From: Chenopodium formosanum
Taxonomy: Eukaryota > Streptophyta > Magnoliopsida > Caryophyllales > Amaranthaceae
NCBI GenBank assembly: GCA_024500155.1
Contig: CM044858.1
Span: 32,407,786 to 32,471,785, forward strand
DNA length: 64,000 bases
Reading direction: 5' to 3'
This document shows, in pieces, positions 1 to 12,140 of this stretch. The first letter of the stretch is position 1. Each line of letters starts with the position of its first letter. The notes beneath the pieces are model-generated. The model was not told the DNA's origin, searched no databases, and saw nothing but the letters and a program-made list of their open reading frames with translations. Position numbers and translations under genes: made by a program.

Positions 1-249
1 ATTCAATATCAAAGAATATCGATTCTAGTTTTCAAACTTGTGCATTGTCATTAAAAAAGTGAAAAGAAAATGAAGATCGTTATTGATGTTCTCAAGTTTT
101 GATAACTTAGGGTTTATAATCTTATAATACGTCTTATTTTTTATAATCATCTATTAATAGTTTATCTCGATTATATAAGAGCAATGTTAGGTAATGGTGT
201 CCAATTGTCCACATGAAAAGATGAAATTGTCTATTTCCTCCTTTGATTA

Positions 250-579
250 TCTATACTAATATATTAAAAGGCGTTTCTAATAACATCCACGTGTCACGTA
301 AACTCCCCTCACTACGCCACGTCACCCATGTAACTACTCATAATGCCATGTGGCTCTCCCTTCCATTTGTTTTCATTACATGTCATGTACTTATAATAAT
401 AATAATAAAAAAAATGTTCACCACAAGATTGAATTCACAACCTCTAATTCAAGAACTAAGTGTCTTACCACCAAGGTATGTGATTTTTGATGTAATCTTT
501 TGAATACAAAATATTAATATGTAGGAAATGACAATATGAACAGCAAATTTAATTACAAGAAAATTGAATCATAAACTAC

Positions 580-624
<45 letters not shown>

Positions 625-672
625 GATCAGTTCCATGTAATAATCTGGGGCATCGCTCGGGCCCAAAATTAA
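250..672 (+). mobile_element. Non-autonomous Helitron
   Basis: The left end begins TCTATACTAATATATTAAAA, a typical plant Helitron 5' end, with an A just before it. Near the right end is a GC-rich hairpin-like stretch (GGGCATCGCTCGGGCCC, about 648-664), followed about 11 bases later by TTAA and then T. Helitrons insert between A and T and end in CTRR, so the TTAA end is an imperfect match. The same 5' sequence recurs at 35892. No Rep/helicase is encoded, so the copy would need an autonomous partner. The interior holds a CA/TA microsatellite. The 5' end is firmer than the 3' end. Confidence 0.6.
579..624. repeat. (AC)n-(AT)n compound microsatellite
   Basis: About 17 AC units run directly into about six AT units. 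It lies inside the small Helitron near its 3' end and is probably length-polymorphic. Confidence 0.95.
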
Positions 673-942
673 TAACATAAAATAAGCACATAGTAATTAA
701 ATAAATAAAATCTAATATATCCTATATCACATTTATAAAGTGAAAGGGGGAAATAAGTTAATATAATCATTTAGTAAGGTATTAGTGAATATGTGAAGTT
801 TATCATGGTTTTAAGTCCCCCGTGCTAGGGTTTGTCGTTTTTTCCTCCGTTTTCCTTTGTATCTGTGCCAATTTTTGCTCGTTTTTCCTTGTTTCTGAGT
901 TAATTTCCTTTGTGAGTTTGCCTTTTATCTGTTTGTGTATGT

Positions 943-2562
943 GTGATGGATGATGATTTAGTCAAAGAGTGGGAGAAATTTTCTCTCACTAAGGACGAGA
1001 GTGCAATAATTAGAGGATCGAATGATTCTGATGATGGTGTTGGATTGAATGAACAACCGAACCTTGCGCTAGTGGGGAAACTCTTGACTGGGAAGACTTT
1101 TAGTGCTGAGGCCATGAAACGCACGTTAAATTTTGTATGGCGTCTCCAAGATAACATTGTTATCAATTCAGTGGGTACAAACATCTTTGTGTTCCAGTTT
1201 TTCAAAGAGGAGGATAGGAAGCGAATAATTGAAGGAAGTCCATGGTTTTTTGATGGCAAACTGCTACTCTCTCCGTTTTTTTTATATGCATCACTTCCCT
1301 TTTATGGGTGTTTTTTTTAAATGCATCACTTCCTTATTTGAAAACTGTATACTATATTTTATCAATTCTCTCTCTTACTTTAAACCCCACTTAAATTATT
1401 TTATCATTTTTCTCTCCTCTATGGTCCCCACTTATATATAATAAAAATATCTACTCTCCCTCACATTCTTTCTCTTTCATGGTCCCCATCTTACTTATAC
1501 TATAATAAATTATTTATCCACACACAATATTATATTATCCTCATAAAACTCCGTGCATCACCAAGTGATGCATATAAAAAAAACGGAGGGAGTATTATTG
1601 AAGGAAATCCAAGGAGGTGAGCAACCTTCTGAGGTGTGTTTTGATTATTCTCCAATGTGGATTCGACTATTTGATGTGCCTTTTAATAAAAGAAACATGT
1701 CTGTTATGTATGACATTGGTGAATCACTTGGTGGCTTTATTGAGTTTGATGACTCTAATCCCTTAGGCTGGGGGGAATTTTTGAGAATTAAAGTGCTTCT
1801 TAATATGAAGAAGCCATTAAGAAGGGGATTGTTTATTTCGGTAGGTAGTTCGAAGCCGAAGTGGATTGATATTAAATATGAGTGATTGGGGGATTTTTGC
1901 TTTTCTTGTGGTAAACTTGATCATATTGACAAAGATTGTGAGGTGAGGGAAGCGGGAAGAGAGGGTCGTGGTGAGATTGTCTATCAATATGGTGCGTGGA
2001 TGCGAGCTTCACCAATGAAACCACAACAGAAGTCCTATGCTGTTCGTGAGAAAGAAAGGGCCTGGTGTGAAAATTTTGAGGGTGCGCGAACTGGCCAGTG
2101 TTCTAATAATGTTAGGCCAAAAACAATAAAGTTGGGACCAGTTGGTGCAGCTAGGAAGCTACAATTTATGAAGGAAAGGTTGGATGAGGAGGTGGTGCAG
2201 CCGAAAGCTAGAGAAGTGGCGCTTGCTCTTGTGTTTGATGAACGTAGTAAGAGAAATGTGCTCAGACCTCAGAGTGTTGCTAAGGCTATGGCTGGTGTGA
2301 ATGATATTGGGGGAAATGATAGTGTTCCTGCTGATCCTATATTGAATGAGGGGGGGGGCTACAGACTGTGGGTACTCCTGCGAACGAGGAGCTTGGTGAT
2401 AATATGAGGTTGGGGCTGGATCTGGAAGAACCGAATGCTGTTATAGGGAGGTGGATTAAGGAAGGGAACTCTATTGACTTTGTTTCTAGGGTAGAGGGTG
2501 GTATTGTTGGGGAAAAGCAAGTTAGGGGGGAGGGGGATAAAAAGAAAAATTCGAGGACTTAG
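943..2562 (+). pseudogene. LINE ORF1 (gag-like RNA-binding protein), broken
   Basis: The first part (943-1264) resembles the DUF4283-type N-terminal domain common in plant LINE and retroelement ORF1 proteins. The frame is interrupted by the Stowaway MITE at 1267-1592 and resumes at once after it. Removing the MITE and one TA copy keeps the frame, so the MITE came after a working ORF1. An in-frame TGA follows at 1883-1885, and then a CCHC zinc knuckle (CFSCGKLDHIDKDC). A G-run near 2350 shifts the frame, and the rest is read at 2368-2562. The protein would bind LINE RNA in the ribonucleoprotein. The start at 943 is an ATG in a fair context just downstream of a probable 5' UTR. Confidence 0.75.
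1267..1592. mobile_element. Stowaway-type MITE inside LINE ORF1
   Basis: The terminal inverted repeats are about 30 bp. The left end begins CTCTCTCCGTTTTTTTTATA and the right end closes ATAAAAAAAACGGAGGGAG, the familiar CTCCCTCCGTT Stowaway signature of Tc1/mariner derivatives. A TA lies on each side (1265-1266 and 1593-1594) as the target duplication. The 326-bp interior is AT-rich and non-coding, so mobilisation would need a mariner transposase from elsewhere. Confidence 0.92.
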
Positions 2563-2782
2563 AAAAGAGTGGAAAGAATGGAGGGGGTTATAGTGGTGTT
2601 GTTGGTAGTATGGGTGCTAGCAATTGGAGTGGGGAGGGATCAAAAAATAATAAAAGAGGCTATATGGGTGAGATGGTGGAGGGGCATACTGACAAGAAGA
2701 AGAAATTAGGAGATGGTTCTATTTATGGGGACAGATACATCCAAGTAGAGGGAGGTGGTGTTGACCACTCCCTCGAAGGGCA

Positions 2783-5700
2783 ATGAAAATTCTAAGTTGG
2801 AACGCCCAAGGAATTGGCAACCCTTGGGCGGAGAGGACTCTCCGAGACTTGTGTTGGAGAGAGAGGCCGGATGTAGTGTTTTTAATGGAAACTATGATTG
2901 ATGATAGTAGATTGGAAAAAATAAAGAGAAGGTGTGGTTTTAATAGTGGCATCTGTATTAGTAGCAATGGAAGGTCGGGGGGTATGGGTTTTTGGTGGAG
3001 AAATATATCAATAAATGTGGTGTCTTACTCACCTCATCATTTTGCTGTAGACATTTGTAACTCGGATGGGGTTCCATGGTGGAGAACGATTGGTGTTTAT
3101 GGATGGCCGGAAATTGAAAATAAATATAAAACATGGGATATGATGAGGAACCTCAAGAATAGTTGTACTCTACCTTGCATCATGTTTGGCGATTTCAATG
3201 AAATTGTTAGTAAGAGAGAAAAGGAGGGAGGTGTGGCTAGACGTGAGTCGTTAATGGATGCTTTCCGGAGGGCTATCGATGATTGTGGTTTGAAGGATTT
3301 GGGGTACAAGGGTAGTATTTTTACGTGGCAAAGGGGAAGGACGGTGGATACTGTTGTTAGAGAAAGACTCGATAGATTTCTTGGAGATGGGGCTTGGTGT
3401 GATTTATTTCTGAATTATGCTGTTCAACATTTGGTGAGGGAGGAGTCGGATCACTCTCATATTCTGCTTGATAATATTAATTATTATAAAAGGGGGAGGA
3501 AGGGTAAATTGTTTCGGTTTGAAAGTATGTGGCTTGCAAGAGAGGATTGCAATGAGGTGGTGTCGAATTCTTGGAAGAACAGCGAGGGATTTGCCCCCCA
3601 CATGAGAATTGCTCATTGTGCTAGTGACTTGAAAAAATGGGCATCGAAGGCTTTTGGTGACACCAAGAAAAAACTGAAAAGATTGGAAGAGGATTTAAGA
3701 GCTGAACAAGCAAGCCATGTGGACGCTACAATGTTGGCAAATTGCGAAAGAATTTCGGGTGAAATTGGTGAGCTGCGAAGGCTTGAAGAAAGTTATTGGT
3801 ATGCGCGTGCTCGAGCCAATGAGCTGCACGATGGAGATAAGAACACAGCCTATTTCCATCGTAAAGCTACTGAAAGGCGCAAGAAGAATAGGATCGAGGG
3901 GCTAACTGATCATGAGGGCAATTGGATTACTGATGAGAAGCGTGTGAAGGAGATGGTGGCGGAGTACTTTGCGCAGCTGTTTTCATCAGGTTAGTTGTCG
4001 ACTTTTGAGGAGGCCCTTGAGGGCGTGGATAATGTGGTGACAGAGAAGATGAATGCCGCTCTTGAGATGGAGCTGAGTGCAAATGAGATCAAGGATGCGC
4101 TATTTCAAATGCACCCGAATAAAGCACTGGGCACTGATGGTATGCATGCTTTATTTTTTCAAAAATTCTGGCGTATTGTTGGCTCTGATATTATTACTCT
4201 GGTAAAAAATTGGTGGCGTGGTTCTGTTGATATTTCTGAAATTAATCGGACTTGCATTGTTCTCATTCCTAAATGCAACGATCCAAAATTTTTGATAGAG
4301 TATAGACCGATTAGCTGTTGCAAAGTGATTTATAAATAATTTCTAAGACCTTGGCTAATAAACTGAAACCTTGGTTGAATGATATTATTATGGTTAATCA
4401 GAGTGCTTTTGTTTCGGGACGTTTGATAACTGATAATGCACTAATAGCTTTTGAGATCTTCCATTTTATGAAAAGAAGAGGGGAGGGAAGACATGGTTCG
4501 GTGGCTCTGGAATTGGACATGAGTAAAGCATATGATAGGGTCAAATGGGTTTTTTCTGGAAAAAGTTATGGCAAAAATGGGGTTTGGTGCAACTTGGATT
4601 GATCGGGTCATGATTCATGAAATGTATTTCTGGTGTCTCTTTTTCCTTCAAGGTGAATGGTGACATATCCGGGAAGGTTAATCCTTTAAGAGGACTCAGA
4701 CAGGGTGACCCCATTTCTCCTTATCTTTTTTTGCTATGTGCCGATGCTGTTTCAGGTTTGATTTCTAAGGAGGCTAGGGAGAAAACAATTCATGGGGTAA
4801 AAGGTCTCTCATTTATTTTTTGCCGATGATAATATTTTATTTTCTAAAGCTACTCTGCAAGAATGCTCGAAGGTTGCTGATATTATCAGTATTTATGAAA
4901 GAGCGTCTGGTCAGAAAGTCAATCTAGATAAGACAGAAGTGGCTTTTAGCAAATATGTTTCGGTAGTAAGGAGGAACTTGATCATTAAGACGTTTGGTGT
5001 TAGAGAGGTAGAGAGACATGAGAAATATTTGGGTTTACCAACAATAATTGGGAAATCCAAGAAAGCTATATTTGCCTGCTTGAAAGAGAGGATTTGGAAG
5101 AAAGTGAATGGATGGAAAGAGAGGTTGATGTCGAGACCGAGAAAGGAATTTCTCATTAAGGCTTTGGCTCAAGCTATTCCAACATACATGATGACTATTT
5201 TTAAGGTGTCGGATGGGTTAATTGAAGAAATTCACGCCCTTTTATGCAAATTCTGGTGGGGATCGAGAGAAAATGTAAAGAAATTGCATTGGCAGAATTG
5301 GGATAAGCTATGTTTACCAAAGGCGAAGGGGGGCATGAATTTTAGAGATTTGAAGTGTTTTAACCAAGCCCTTCTAGCAAAGCAACTATGGCGATTGTAT
5401 ACGACTGAGTCAACATTGCTCCATAAAATTTTGAAGGCAAAGTATTTTAAAAATTCTTCGATTATTGAAGCAAATATGGGGTTTGATCCTAGTTTCTCAT
5501 GGCGTAGCATGTGGGGTGCTAAGGGTTTGTTGCGTGATGGCTTGATTTGGAGAGTGGGAAATGGATCATCGATTGACATTTGAGCTGACTCGTGGTTGCT
5601 TGTAGATGGTAAGCCGTGCAAAATTCCTCTTCGTGCTGATGGGATTGGAGGTATGAAGGTATGTGAGTTGATAGATGATGATAGGTGTGGTTGGGATGCT

Positions 5701-6858
5701 GAGAAGGTAGTCAGCGTGGTTGGGATGGAGTGGTGCGCTGCCATACTTGCTACACCTCTACCAATGAATCTATGCGCTGATAGGAGATATTGGGGTGGGA
5801 CGAAAACTGGAATTTATGCAGTTCGATCAGGTTATTGGTTGGCAAAAATGGGCAGCGTTGAAGGGCTTACTGAAAATGTGAATGAGGACGTGTGGAACTC
5901 AGTTTGGAAGCTTCGTGGTCCTCCAAAACTTCAGCACTTTATATGGAGTGCGGTGAAGGGCAATCTGGCCTGGCCGTCAAAGCTAGGCTCCGTTATCGCC
6001 ATATTGTGGAAGATAGCTCGTGTCAAATTTGTGGGGCAATGGAGGAGTCTATCATACACACCCTCTTTGAGTGTGAGGCTGCGAAAGAAATCTGGGAGCA
6101 TAGTGATTTAAAGGCTAATCTGTTGGGTGCTCCAACTGATTCTTTTATGGCTCGATGGGAGTGGTTGATGCATAAGTACACACCTGAAGTTCTTTGTTAT
6201 ATGGCTGTGCTAATGTGGGCTGCGTGGAGATGTCGAAATTCGCTAATTTTTTTATAGTGAAATACCCAACTTCGTGCTGCTTGCTGCGGGTTTTTGCAAA
6301 TTTGTGTAGGATTATAACTCTTATGCTCATAAGGTTATTGCAAGGGCTGTAGGATAAACTAGTATTACTAGTCGTGACAGGTGGCTCCCTCCATCTCCTG
6401 GATGTGTTAAGCTTAACACGGATGCGCATGTTCCATCGTCGGGGTCTGCTGGGCTTGGAGTGGTGGGTAGAGACGCTAATGGGAACCTTGTATGTGCTGC
6501 TACGAAGAGGGTGTATGGCTCACAACCTGAGTATGTTGAAGCGATGGCTATGTTGTATGCGCTACGATTGGCAAGAAGGTTGGGGTATAGGTCCATTTGG
6601 ATCGAATGTGATGCGGTAAATGTGGTCAAGCAGGTGAATACAAATAGCAGGGGTCTTACTCCTTTATTTGTTATTTATGATAATATTAGAATTGATAGAG
6701 CTTGGTTTGATAGTTGTATAATTACTCATGTTAATCGTTCTTGTAACACCGTCGCCCATCTAGTTGCTAGGTGGGATACGGGTGATCACTCGGAGTATGT
6801 ACGACTTGACTCTTTCCCCCAAAGTGTTATGACTTTAGTGGGATTAGACTTTTCTTAA
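2783..6858 (+). pseudogene. LINE ORF2: endonuclease, RT, zf-RVT, RNase H
   Basis: The N-terminus (MKILSWNAQGIGN) is the AP-type endonuclease that nicks target DNA. It has a GDFNEI motif near residue 136 and a SDHSHI motif near residue 220. Reverse transcriptase follows, with PISCCKVIYK, ALELDMSKAYDRV, LRQGDPISPYLF and the catalytic FADD at 4819-4830. Next come a zf-RVT region (CQICGAMEESIIHTLFEC, about 6016-6075) and an RNase H with Asp/Glu/Asp positions between about 6410 and 6790. Breaks: stops at 3992-3994 and 5581-5583 (probably TGG to TGA), and frameshifts near 4338, 4553, 4815, 5970 and 6260. An intact ORF2 would carry out target-primed reverse transcription. Confidence 0.88.
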
Positions 6859-6921
6859 TAATATGCTCTATCGATTTCTTTCAAAAAAAAAAAAAAAAAA
6901 AAAAGAAAAAATGAAAGGGGG

Positions 6922-7505
6922 TTTTGGGTGATAAATTTTCATTTTCCCAAAATACCCCTCTTATTTTTTTAAAAAATACCATCCTTTTAAAAAAAACTAC
7001 TCCCATCTTAAAAAGCACTAACATTGTTTCAAAAAAATAAAAAATAAAACACTAACATAATACCATCATTTTATAAAAACTACCATCTAAAAAACTAACA
7101 TGTGAAAAAAAAAAACTTCCATTTTAAAAAACCAAAGAATTTTACTTGATGGATTCACACGCATGAATTTTCGCGTCTCTTTTTAATTTTTATATTTCAC
7201 CATTAGAGGCATTATAGAGAATATTTAAGACCAGTTCAGAACGATCTTCACATCACAAGTTAGCACATATTTTACCAAACACAAACAAGACCCATTTAAT
7301 TTGTACCATTAATAGGATTAATTAAACTAGACCGAAGTCCATCATATTCCCTAAAAATACCTAGTAACATCTTCCGCAAGCTAGAGAGCATGATCGAAGA
7401 TAACTTCGCTTATCTTGAAGCCATCCTAAGTTGTTTTTGACAACTCTCCACAAGCTAGGGAACGCCGTCTATCATCGCTGCTACATCTCGAGCTTCTTCT
7501 TAAAT
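6922..7505. other. AT-rich spacer, no gene seen
   Basis: This AT-rich stretch has many A and T runs and no coding signal. Somewhere here or just to the right is the lost left end of the minus-strand element X. I could not find an LTR edge. Confidence 0.6.
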
Positions 7506-7506
7506 C

Positions 7507-7930
7507 ATGGTGACAACCTTCCCAATCATAGCGAATGTCGTCGAAGACCGCCCATGTCGTGCTATCTTCTCAAATCTGGATGACAAACTCCACAATCTTT
7601 GTGAATGCCGTCGAAGATCGCCCATCTTGTGCTATCTTCTCAAATCTTGGTGACAACCTCCACAATCTTAGCGAACGGCGTCGAAGATCGCCCATCTCGT
7701 GCCATCTTCTCAAATCTTGGTGACAACCTCCACAATCTTAGCGAACGTCGTCGAAGACCGCCCATCTCGTGTCATCTTCTCAAATCAAGTGATAACTTCC
7801 TCAATCATAGCGAAAGCTATCAAAGACCGCTTCATCTTGAATCTTTCTTTTCTCAAATCAAATAATAACCTCCCCAATCATAGTGAAAGCTTATTGAAGG
7901 TCGCTTCATCTCAAACTGTCCTTCTCAAAT
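7507..7930. repeat. Minisatellite, six ~70-bp units
   Basis: Six degenerate tandem units of 69-73 bp each contain a version of GTCGAAGATCGCCCATCTCG and end in CTTCTCAAAT. The middle units are most alike and the last two are more diverged. Short reading frames here merely follow the repeat. The block lies near the 3' end of element X, the position where element Y also has a ~71-bp tandem repeat (31927-32065). Confidence 0.9.
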
Positions 7931-8329
7931 CCAAGCGAGAGACTCTTTTTAATCTTATAGCCCCCTGTTGAAAGCTTCGTCATCTTGAATCTTCAAATAT
8001 TCTTGTCCTTACTCCTTAGGATTAATCGACCTTTCCATCTTTGGAAAATTCTTCTGAAGAATCATATCTAAGATTCTTAAAGCCTTCAAATTGATTTGAG
8101 GAAGTATTTTATCCTAGGAATTCTTTGTGAACCGTTATTTTGGTGCTTGCGATCAGCCAATGCTTAAGCACTTTAAGCTAAGTGAGACGATTTTTTGTCA
8201 GGTTGATCACGTATTGTGATTGTAATCAAGCCGACTACTTAATCATGTCAATTTTCTTATATGGGCTAACTGGCGTACCAAGGAACCCGAAATTACTTTA
8301 TGAGATCCGCATAATTTAATATGGGGCCA

Positions 8330-8640
8330 TGTATCTTGTCGCTGCATCGTCATGCACCAGAACCGTCTGTCGCCGCAATATTACTCTATCGCCAGGCGAC
8401 AACCCTTCGTTTGGCGCTAGATTTTTCTTCCATTTCTGCTGCTTCTGTTGTTCATTGCTCGGTTTCGCTCGGAACCTTTAACTTGGTCGACTCTTTTCAA
8501 CCAAAATCCGTTCAAATCTTTTGTAAATTAAATTTCTTCATCTCTAATTTACTGATCTATGTAATTTTTGCTCAAAATCCGGGAATGTTCTTGCTCGTTT
8601 TCTCTTTAGAAGTGATAACTTCCTATGCCTTGTGGTAAAT
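8330..8640 (+). promoter_or_regulatory. Relic of an antisense promoter and 5' UTR of element X
   Basis: Two decayed dyads (TCGCCAGGCGACAA and a CTGTCGCCGC half) are followed by a UTR-like stretch. This contains GATCTATGTAATTTTTGCTC, nearly the same as the minus-strand 5' UTR of the second antisense gene in Y (around 31150-31175). There the donor reads GTAAGT, here GTAATT. No coding sequence follows, so only the promoter end of the antisense gene is left. Confidence 0.5.
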
Positions 8641-9968
8641 CTTATCCTTTAAGATTTTACTGAGTTTAAGTTGATTATGACTGATTATTGCTTGATTATC
8701 GTCTGGCCAATCGTCAATCCAACTGCAATTGGGCTGACTGTAGTTGATTTGCTAAGCTGTGTCCTTTTGCTTCAAATCTTTTGTAAAGCTTACTCATCCT
8801 AGTATACCTGCATTTATATTTTGAACTATAGGACTTTGCTTATCTTTTTAATTATCTTAGGGTTGACCTACGGTTTAGTGTTACTCACATATGACTTGTC
8901 ATGACTCGACTCAAAGTGCTTGACACATGTGTTAGACTCAATTCAAGGTGATATGACACGACATGACTCAACGTACATGACTCGTGCGACTCGAAAAATG
9001 CAAAAAAACCAAAAATTTCCGTCATTATTTTGTGGAGGGTACCGACTTTCTCCCGAAAAAAGAAAGACGTGAAAAAGGATCGAAGTGAGTGTTGAATGAG
9101 CTCAATCAAGTATATGCGTTTGATACTACCTCTCAAGGCGCAAGGATTATAACATCCGAGACTATCCTAGTTGACTCGATAATGAAAGTATTTAGATAAC
9201 TTAGGCACGGAGGCTAAGCACTTCATACTTTGTGATGCAATGATAATTATAATGACGAGTGTTGAGTGATTTTGTTATATCAAGGGATGCTTCAAAGTTA
9301 TGTTAAGATTTTATGACAAAAGGTTCCTAAGGGAAGTACTATTTGTTCATGTATCTGTGCTGTGTGTGAAAGTGTCACTAAGGCTAAGCTGCAAAGGCTA
9401 AGTGTGTGGAGAAATATTTTGAAAAGAGTCAAATAATGGTGACTCTTAAGCTAGGTAGGCTAATGATGTAGGGATCAAGCCCCCAAGTCTAGCTCTAAGT
9501 GAATATGGATGAGCATTGGAGATCCCTAGCTTGATATGATCATGGTGTGAGTGTGTGAATGTGAATATGAATGCATTTTTATTACGGCCGCACCTCAATG
9601 TGATGTTGCCTACATATCCGTTAGGAATCAGCAGGCCGAACGTAGCTCTAGTCGAACCTCGCAGAAGTGTGTGTATACCTCAAAAAGGTCTTTTTAAGGG
9701 TTGTAACGTGGTTAGGCTAAAGGTTAGAGAAGAAAGGGATAAAGGCTCAAGACCCTAGATAAGCCCCCAAGGTGTGCAACCTTGCTTTTGAATCTATATA
9801 TTTGTATGATTGAGGTTTTCTTGCTCTTGAACTCTCTTTCTTTTTGTTTCATATTTTGCTCTCTTTATTTTGCTTTTGCATTTTTTATTTTGAACTAAAT
9901 TTGATAAGTGTGGGCAATCCCGATCATGCGGTCTATCACTCACTTGGCATTCAAGTTTCTCAGGCACG
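8641..9968 (-). other. Non-coding interior of element X
   Basis: No coding signal was seen. The stretch around 9005-9065 (AAATTTCCGTCATTATTTTG, then GGGTACCGACTTTCTCCC) is the reverse complement of 28080-28150 in element Y. This shows the DNA belongs to the 3' non-coding part of a related element lying in the opposite direction. Confidence 0.55.
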
Positions 9969-9973
9969 GTACC

Positions 9974-11787
9974 TGTAGACACCCATTTGTGTCTCCCCAA
10001 AACCAAACCCAGTGATGAATACCTTTAGCGTCGAACCATTATCGAATGAGGTGAAAGTGGTTGAAAGTCAAGTGTTGCGGTTTAGTTTTATTAAAATTCT
10101 CTTCTCTCTGTTTTTGAAAATAACTCTATTTATTTGAAAATAGCCAAACCAGTTTAGTTTGGTCCATAATTAAGGTCCAATAATAGTGTAGTTGGATGGG
10201 GCTCGAAAAGACCTTTCCAACGATATATTATAAGCCCAATTCCGATGAATATTGAGGAAGTTATGGCCAATATACTAAACTGGGCCCGGTTAATTATTTA
10301 AATACGGCCCAATGATCTAGAGGAGGGCCCAATGTTAATTGTTATTCCTAAAACTATTAGGATTAATTATAATTTCCTAGAAGTTTCTAGAAGATTCTTT
10401 TTAATTCTAATATTATCAGACTTAATAATTAATTATTTTAAAATAGACTTTTATTTGGAGTAAAATATTTTATTATCTTAAAAATACGTATTTTATCTTC
10501 TGTACGGCTTCCGTAGATCAAGTTGATTAAAGATTGGATTCCGCGTGAAGAAAACGCGCTAATACAGGTTTTCGCCAAACGACAAGTCTGTCGCCACGCG
10601 ACAGACCCTGTCGCCTCGCGACAGACCCTGTCGCCTCGCGACAGAGTCGATTCCTGGCGACAGCGTGTAGTTTTATTCCTTATCAAATTCTATAGTTTTC
10701 CGGACTATTTTCATTATAAATAGGGTCCGAATCTCTGTTTTCAGAATCATCAATTCTCATCATCTCTCATCAACTTTCATCAATTCTTCCTTAATTCTCT
10801 CTATTCTCTTTCTAAGCAATATATGCTTTCTTTCTCCCTCTCTTTCTAAACTAGCTTTTTTTTTTAATACAATATTCCGCATTCACAAGACTTAGAGTCT
10901 CTTAGCCAAGTTCGAAGTTACCTTCGCCCTAGACGTGCAAGAAAGAGGTACGAGGCTTCAAAGTAAGTAGATTAGCTTACTCCCTATTTCTTTCAATGTA
11001 GAAAGCATGTTTATTAATATTTAATTCCTAGTATCATGTTAGGATGTTATTTTATGATTTCTAGTATCATGTTTAGGATGCCTTTGCTCTTTTCTAATAT
11101 CATAATATCATGTTAGTACCATGTTAGGTTTAAAGCTTTGATCTTTATTGTTTAGTGACATGCTAGGATTTGTTATTAATCTTATTAGTATCATGCCTAG
11201 GATCTTGCTATTATATTTGAGCTTTATTATGCCTTATCATGCTATTATCATCGTTATTATTATTTATTGCTTATTATTATGTTGCTTGTTTTATTTTATT
11301 GTTATTGCTTGATTACACCTTTTATGATTGTTAAAGGGAATTTGTACTTGAAATCACGCTTAATAAGATAATTATTAATTTGGTTTAGGCTAATGTGATT
11401 TTAACTCAAGTGATCGCCAATAATAATTTTATTTGTGCATCAATATTCAACCAACATAGATAATCAGGTTAGGTTCAATATAATGTTTGTATGTTATTAG
11501 AAAAGCGCACATGAATATGAGCAGAACAAAGTAGAGGCCTATTTTATAGGGCGGGTCCTTTCTTTTGTAGATTGGATTCGTACCCTCATCCCCGGACCCT
11601 GTTTGGTTCAAGACCTTATGGAGTTGATGGTCCTTTTGGATTGTCTTTTGGGTTTACAAGTTCCTAAAACTTGTTGGCGACTCTTTTTGCTCTTTTTCTT
11701 TCCCTTTGGAACGCCACCGTACTTTAGTGTATGATCACAGTGGGGTTCAAGTTTGGGGTTATCGTAATGCTTGAAATATTCCCTATA
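9974..11787 (+). mobile_element. Solo LTR (Tat family of element Y), intron-less
   Basis: It begins TGTAGACACCCATTTGTGTC like the LTRs of Y and ends TTGAAATATTCCCTATA. The 5-bp duplication GTACC lies at 9969-9973 and 11788-11792, so this is a complete solo LTR left by LTR-LTR recombination. It has three full dyads at 10588, 10608 and 10628 (Y has two) and a TATA box near 10717. It lacks a 129-bp segment carried by the LTRs of Y and X. The junction at 10941/10942 falls exactly at the GT and AG borders of that segment. At 1,814 bp it is shorter than the 1,898-bp Y LTRs mainly for that reason. Confidence 0.93.
10569..10660. promoter_or_regulatory. Dyad array in solo LTR
   Basis: Three 17-bp dyads of the form CTGTCGC-N3-GCGACAG start at 10588, 10608 and 10628. 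A diverged copy begins about 10569 and a half-site lies at about 10654. The step is 20 bp. A TATA box (TATAAATAGG) follows about 75 bp downstream. Confidence 0.85.
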
Positions 11788-12010
11788 GTACCGAGCACTC
11801 GATAAGAGACGCAAAATAAGACGTGTTCATATCGAAGCCATTTTCATATCAAAGACATTAGAACACTTGCCCTTTTGTACACTTTTATTGTTTTTGCTAT
11901 TTTAATCTTTTGATTCACTCAAGCTTTTGTTCTTTGAAATTTGCATAAGTTACACATCATCCCATCCCAAGGTTAGGTAGATGTGGGTTGAAGAAAGAAA
12001 GGTTTATCAT

Positions 12011-12140
12011 TAGACGAGGCTCAAAGTGGTGTATGAAGAAAGGATTGCATATTTGAAAGGGTGAAAGAGAGGTCTATTGTTAGACGAGGCTCAAAGTGGT
12101 GTATGAAGAAAGGATTGCATATTTGAAAGGGTGAAGATAA
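12011..12140. repeat. Tandem duplication of ~70 bp
   Basis: TTAGACGAGGCTCAAAGTGG begins one unit at about 12010 and again at about 12080. The units are almost identical across GTATGAAGAAAGGATTGCAT and beyond. The unit size is close to that of the 3' minisatellites of X and Y. No coding role is seen. Confidence 0.85.

Larger units (their letters stand above)
751..6911 (+). mobile_element. L1-type LINE, decayed, with poly-A tail
   Basis: This is a non-LTR retrotransposon. The order is a gag-like ORF1 with a CCHC knuckle, then endonuclease, reverse transcriptase, a zinc-binding zf-RVT region and a C-terminal RNase H, followed by an A-run (6883-6904 plus flanking A). That is the usual order of plant L1 elements. 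A 10-base match, TGAAAGGGGG, at 741-750 and 6912-6921 is a candidate target site duplication and would place the 5' end at about 751. The true 5' end could instead lie anywhere up to about 815. Many frameshifts, several stops and a MITE in ORF1 make it non-autonomous. Confidence 0.85.

Noticed and set aside
243..503. 86-residue open frame at the left end
   Set aside because: It begins before the Helitron 5' end and runs through the element; no family resemblance and AT-driven composition.
7535..7971. Overlapping frames with repeated SSQIL peptides
   Set aside because: They are translations of the ~70-bp minisatellite in several frames.
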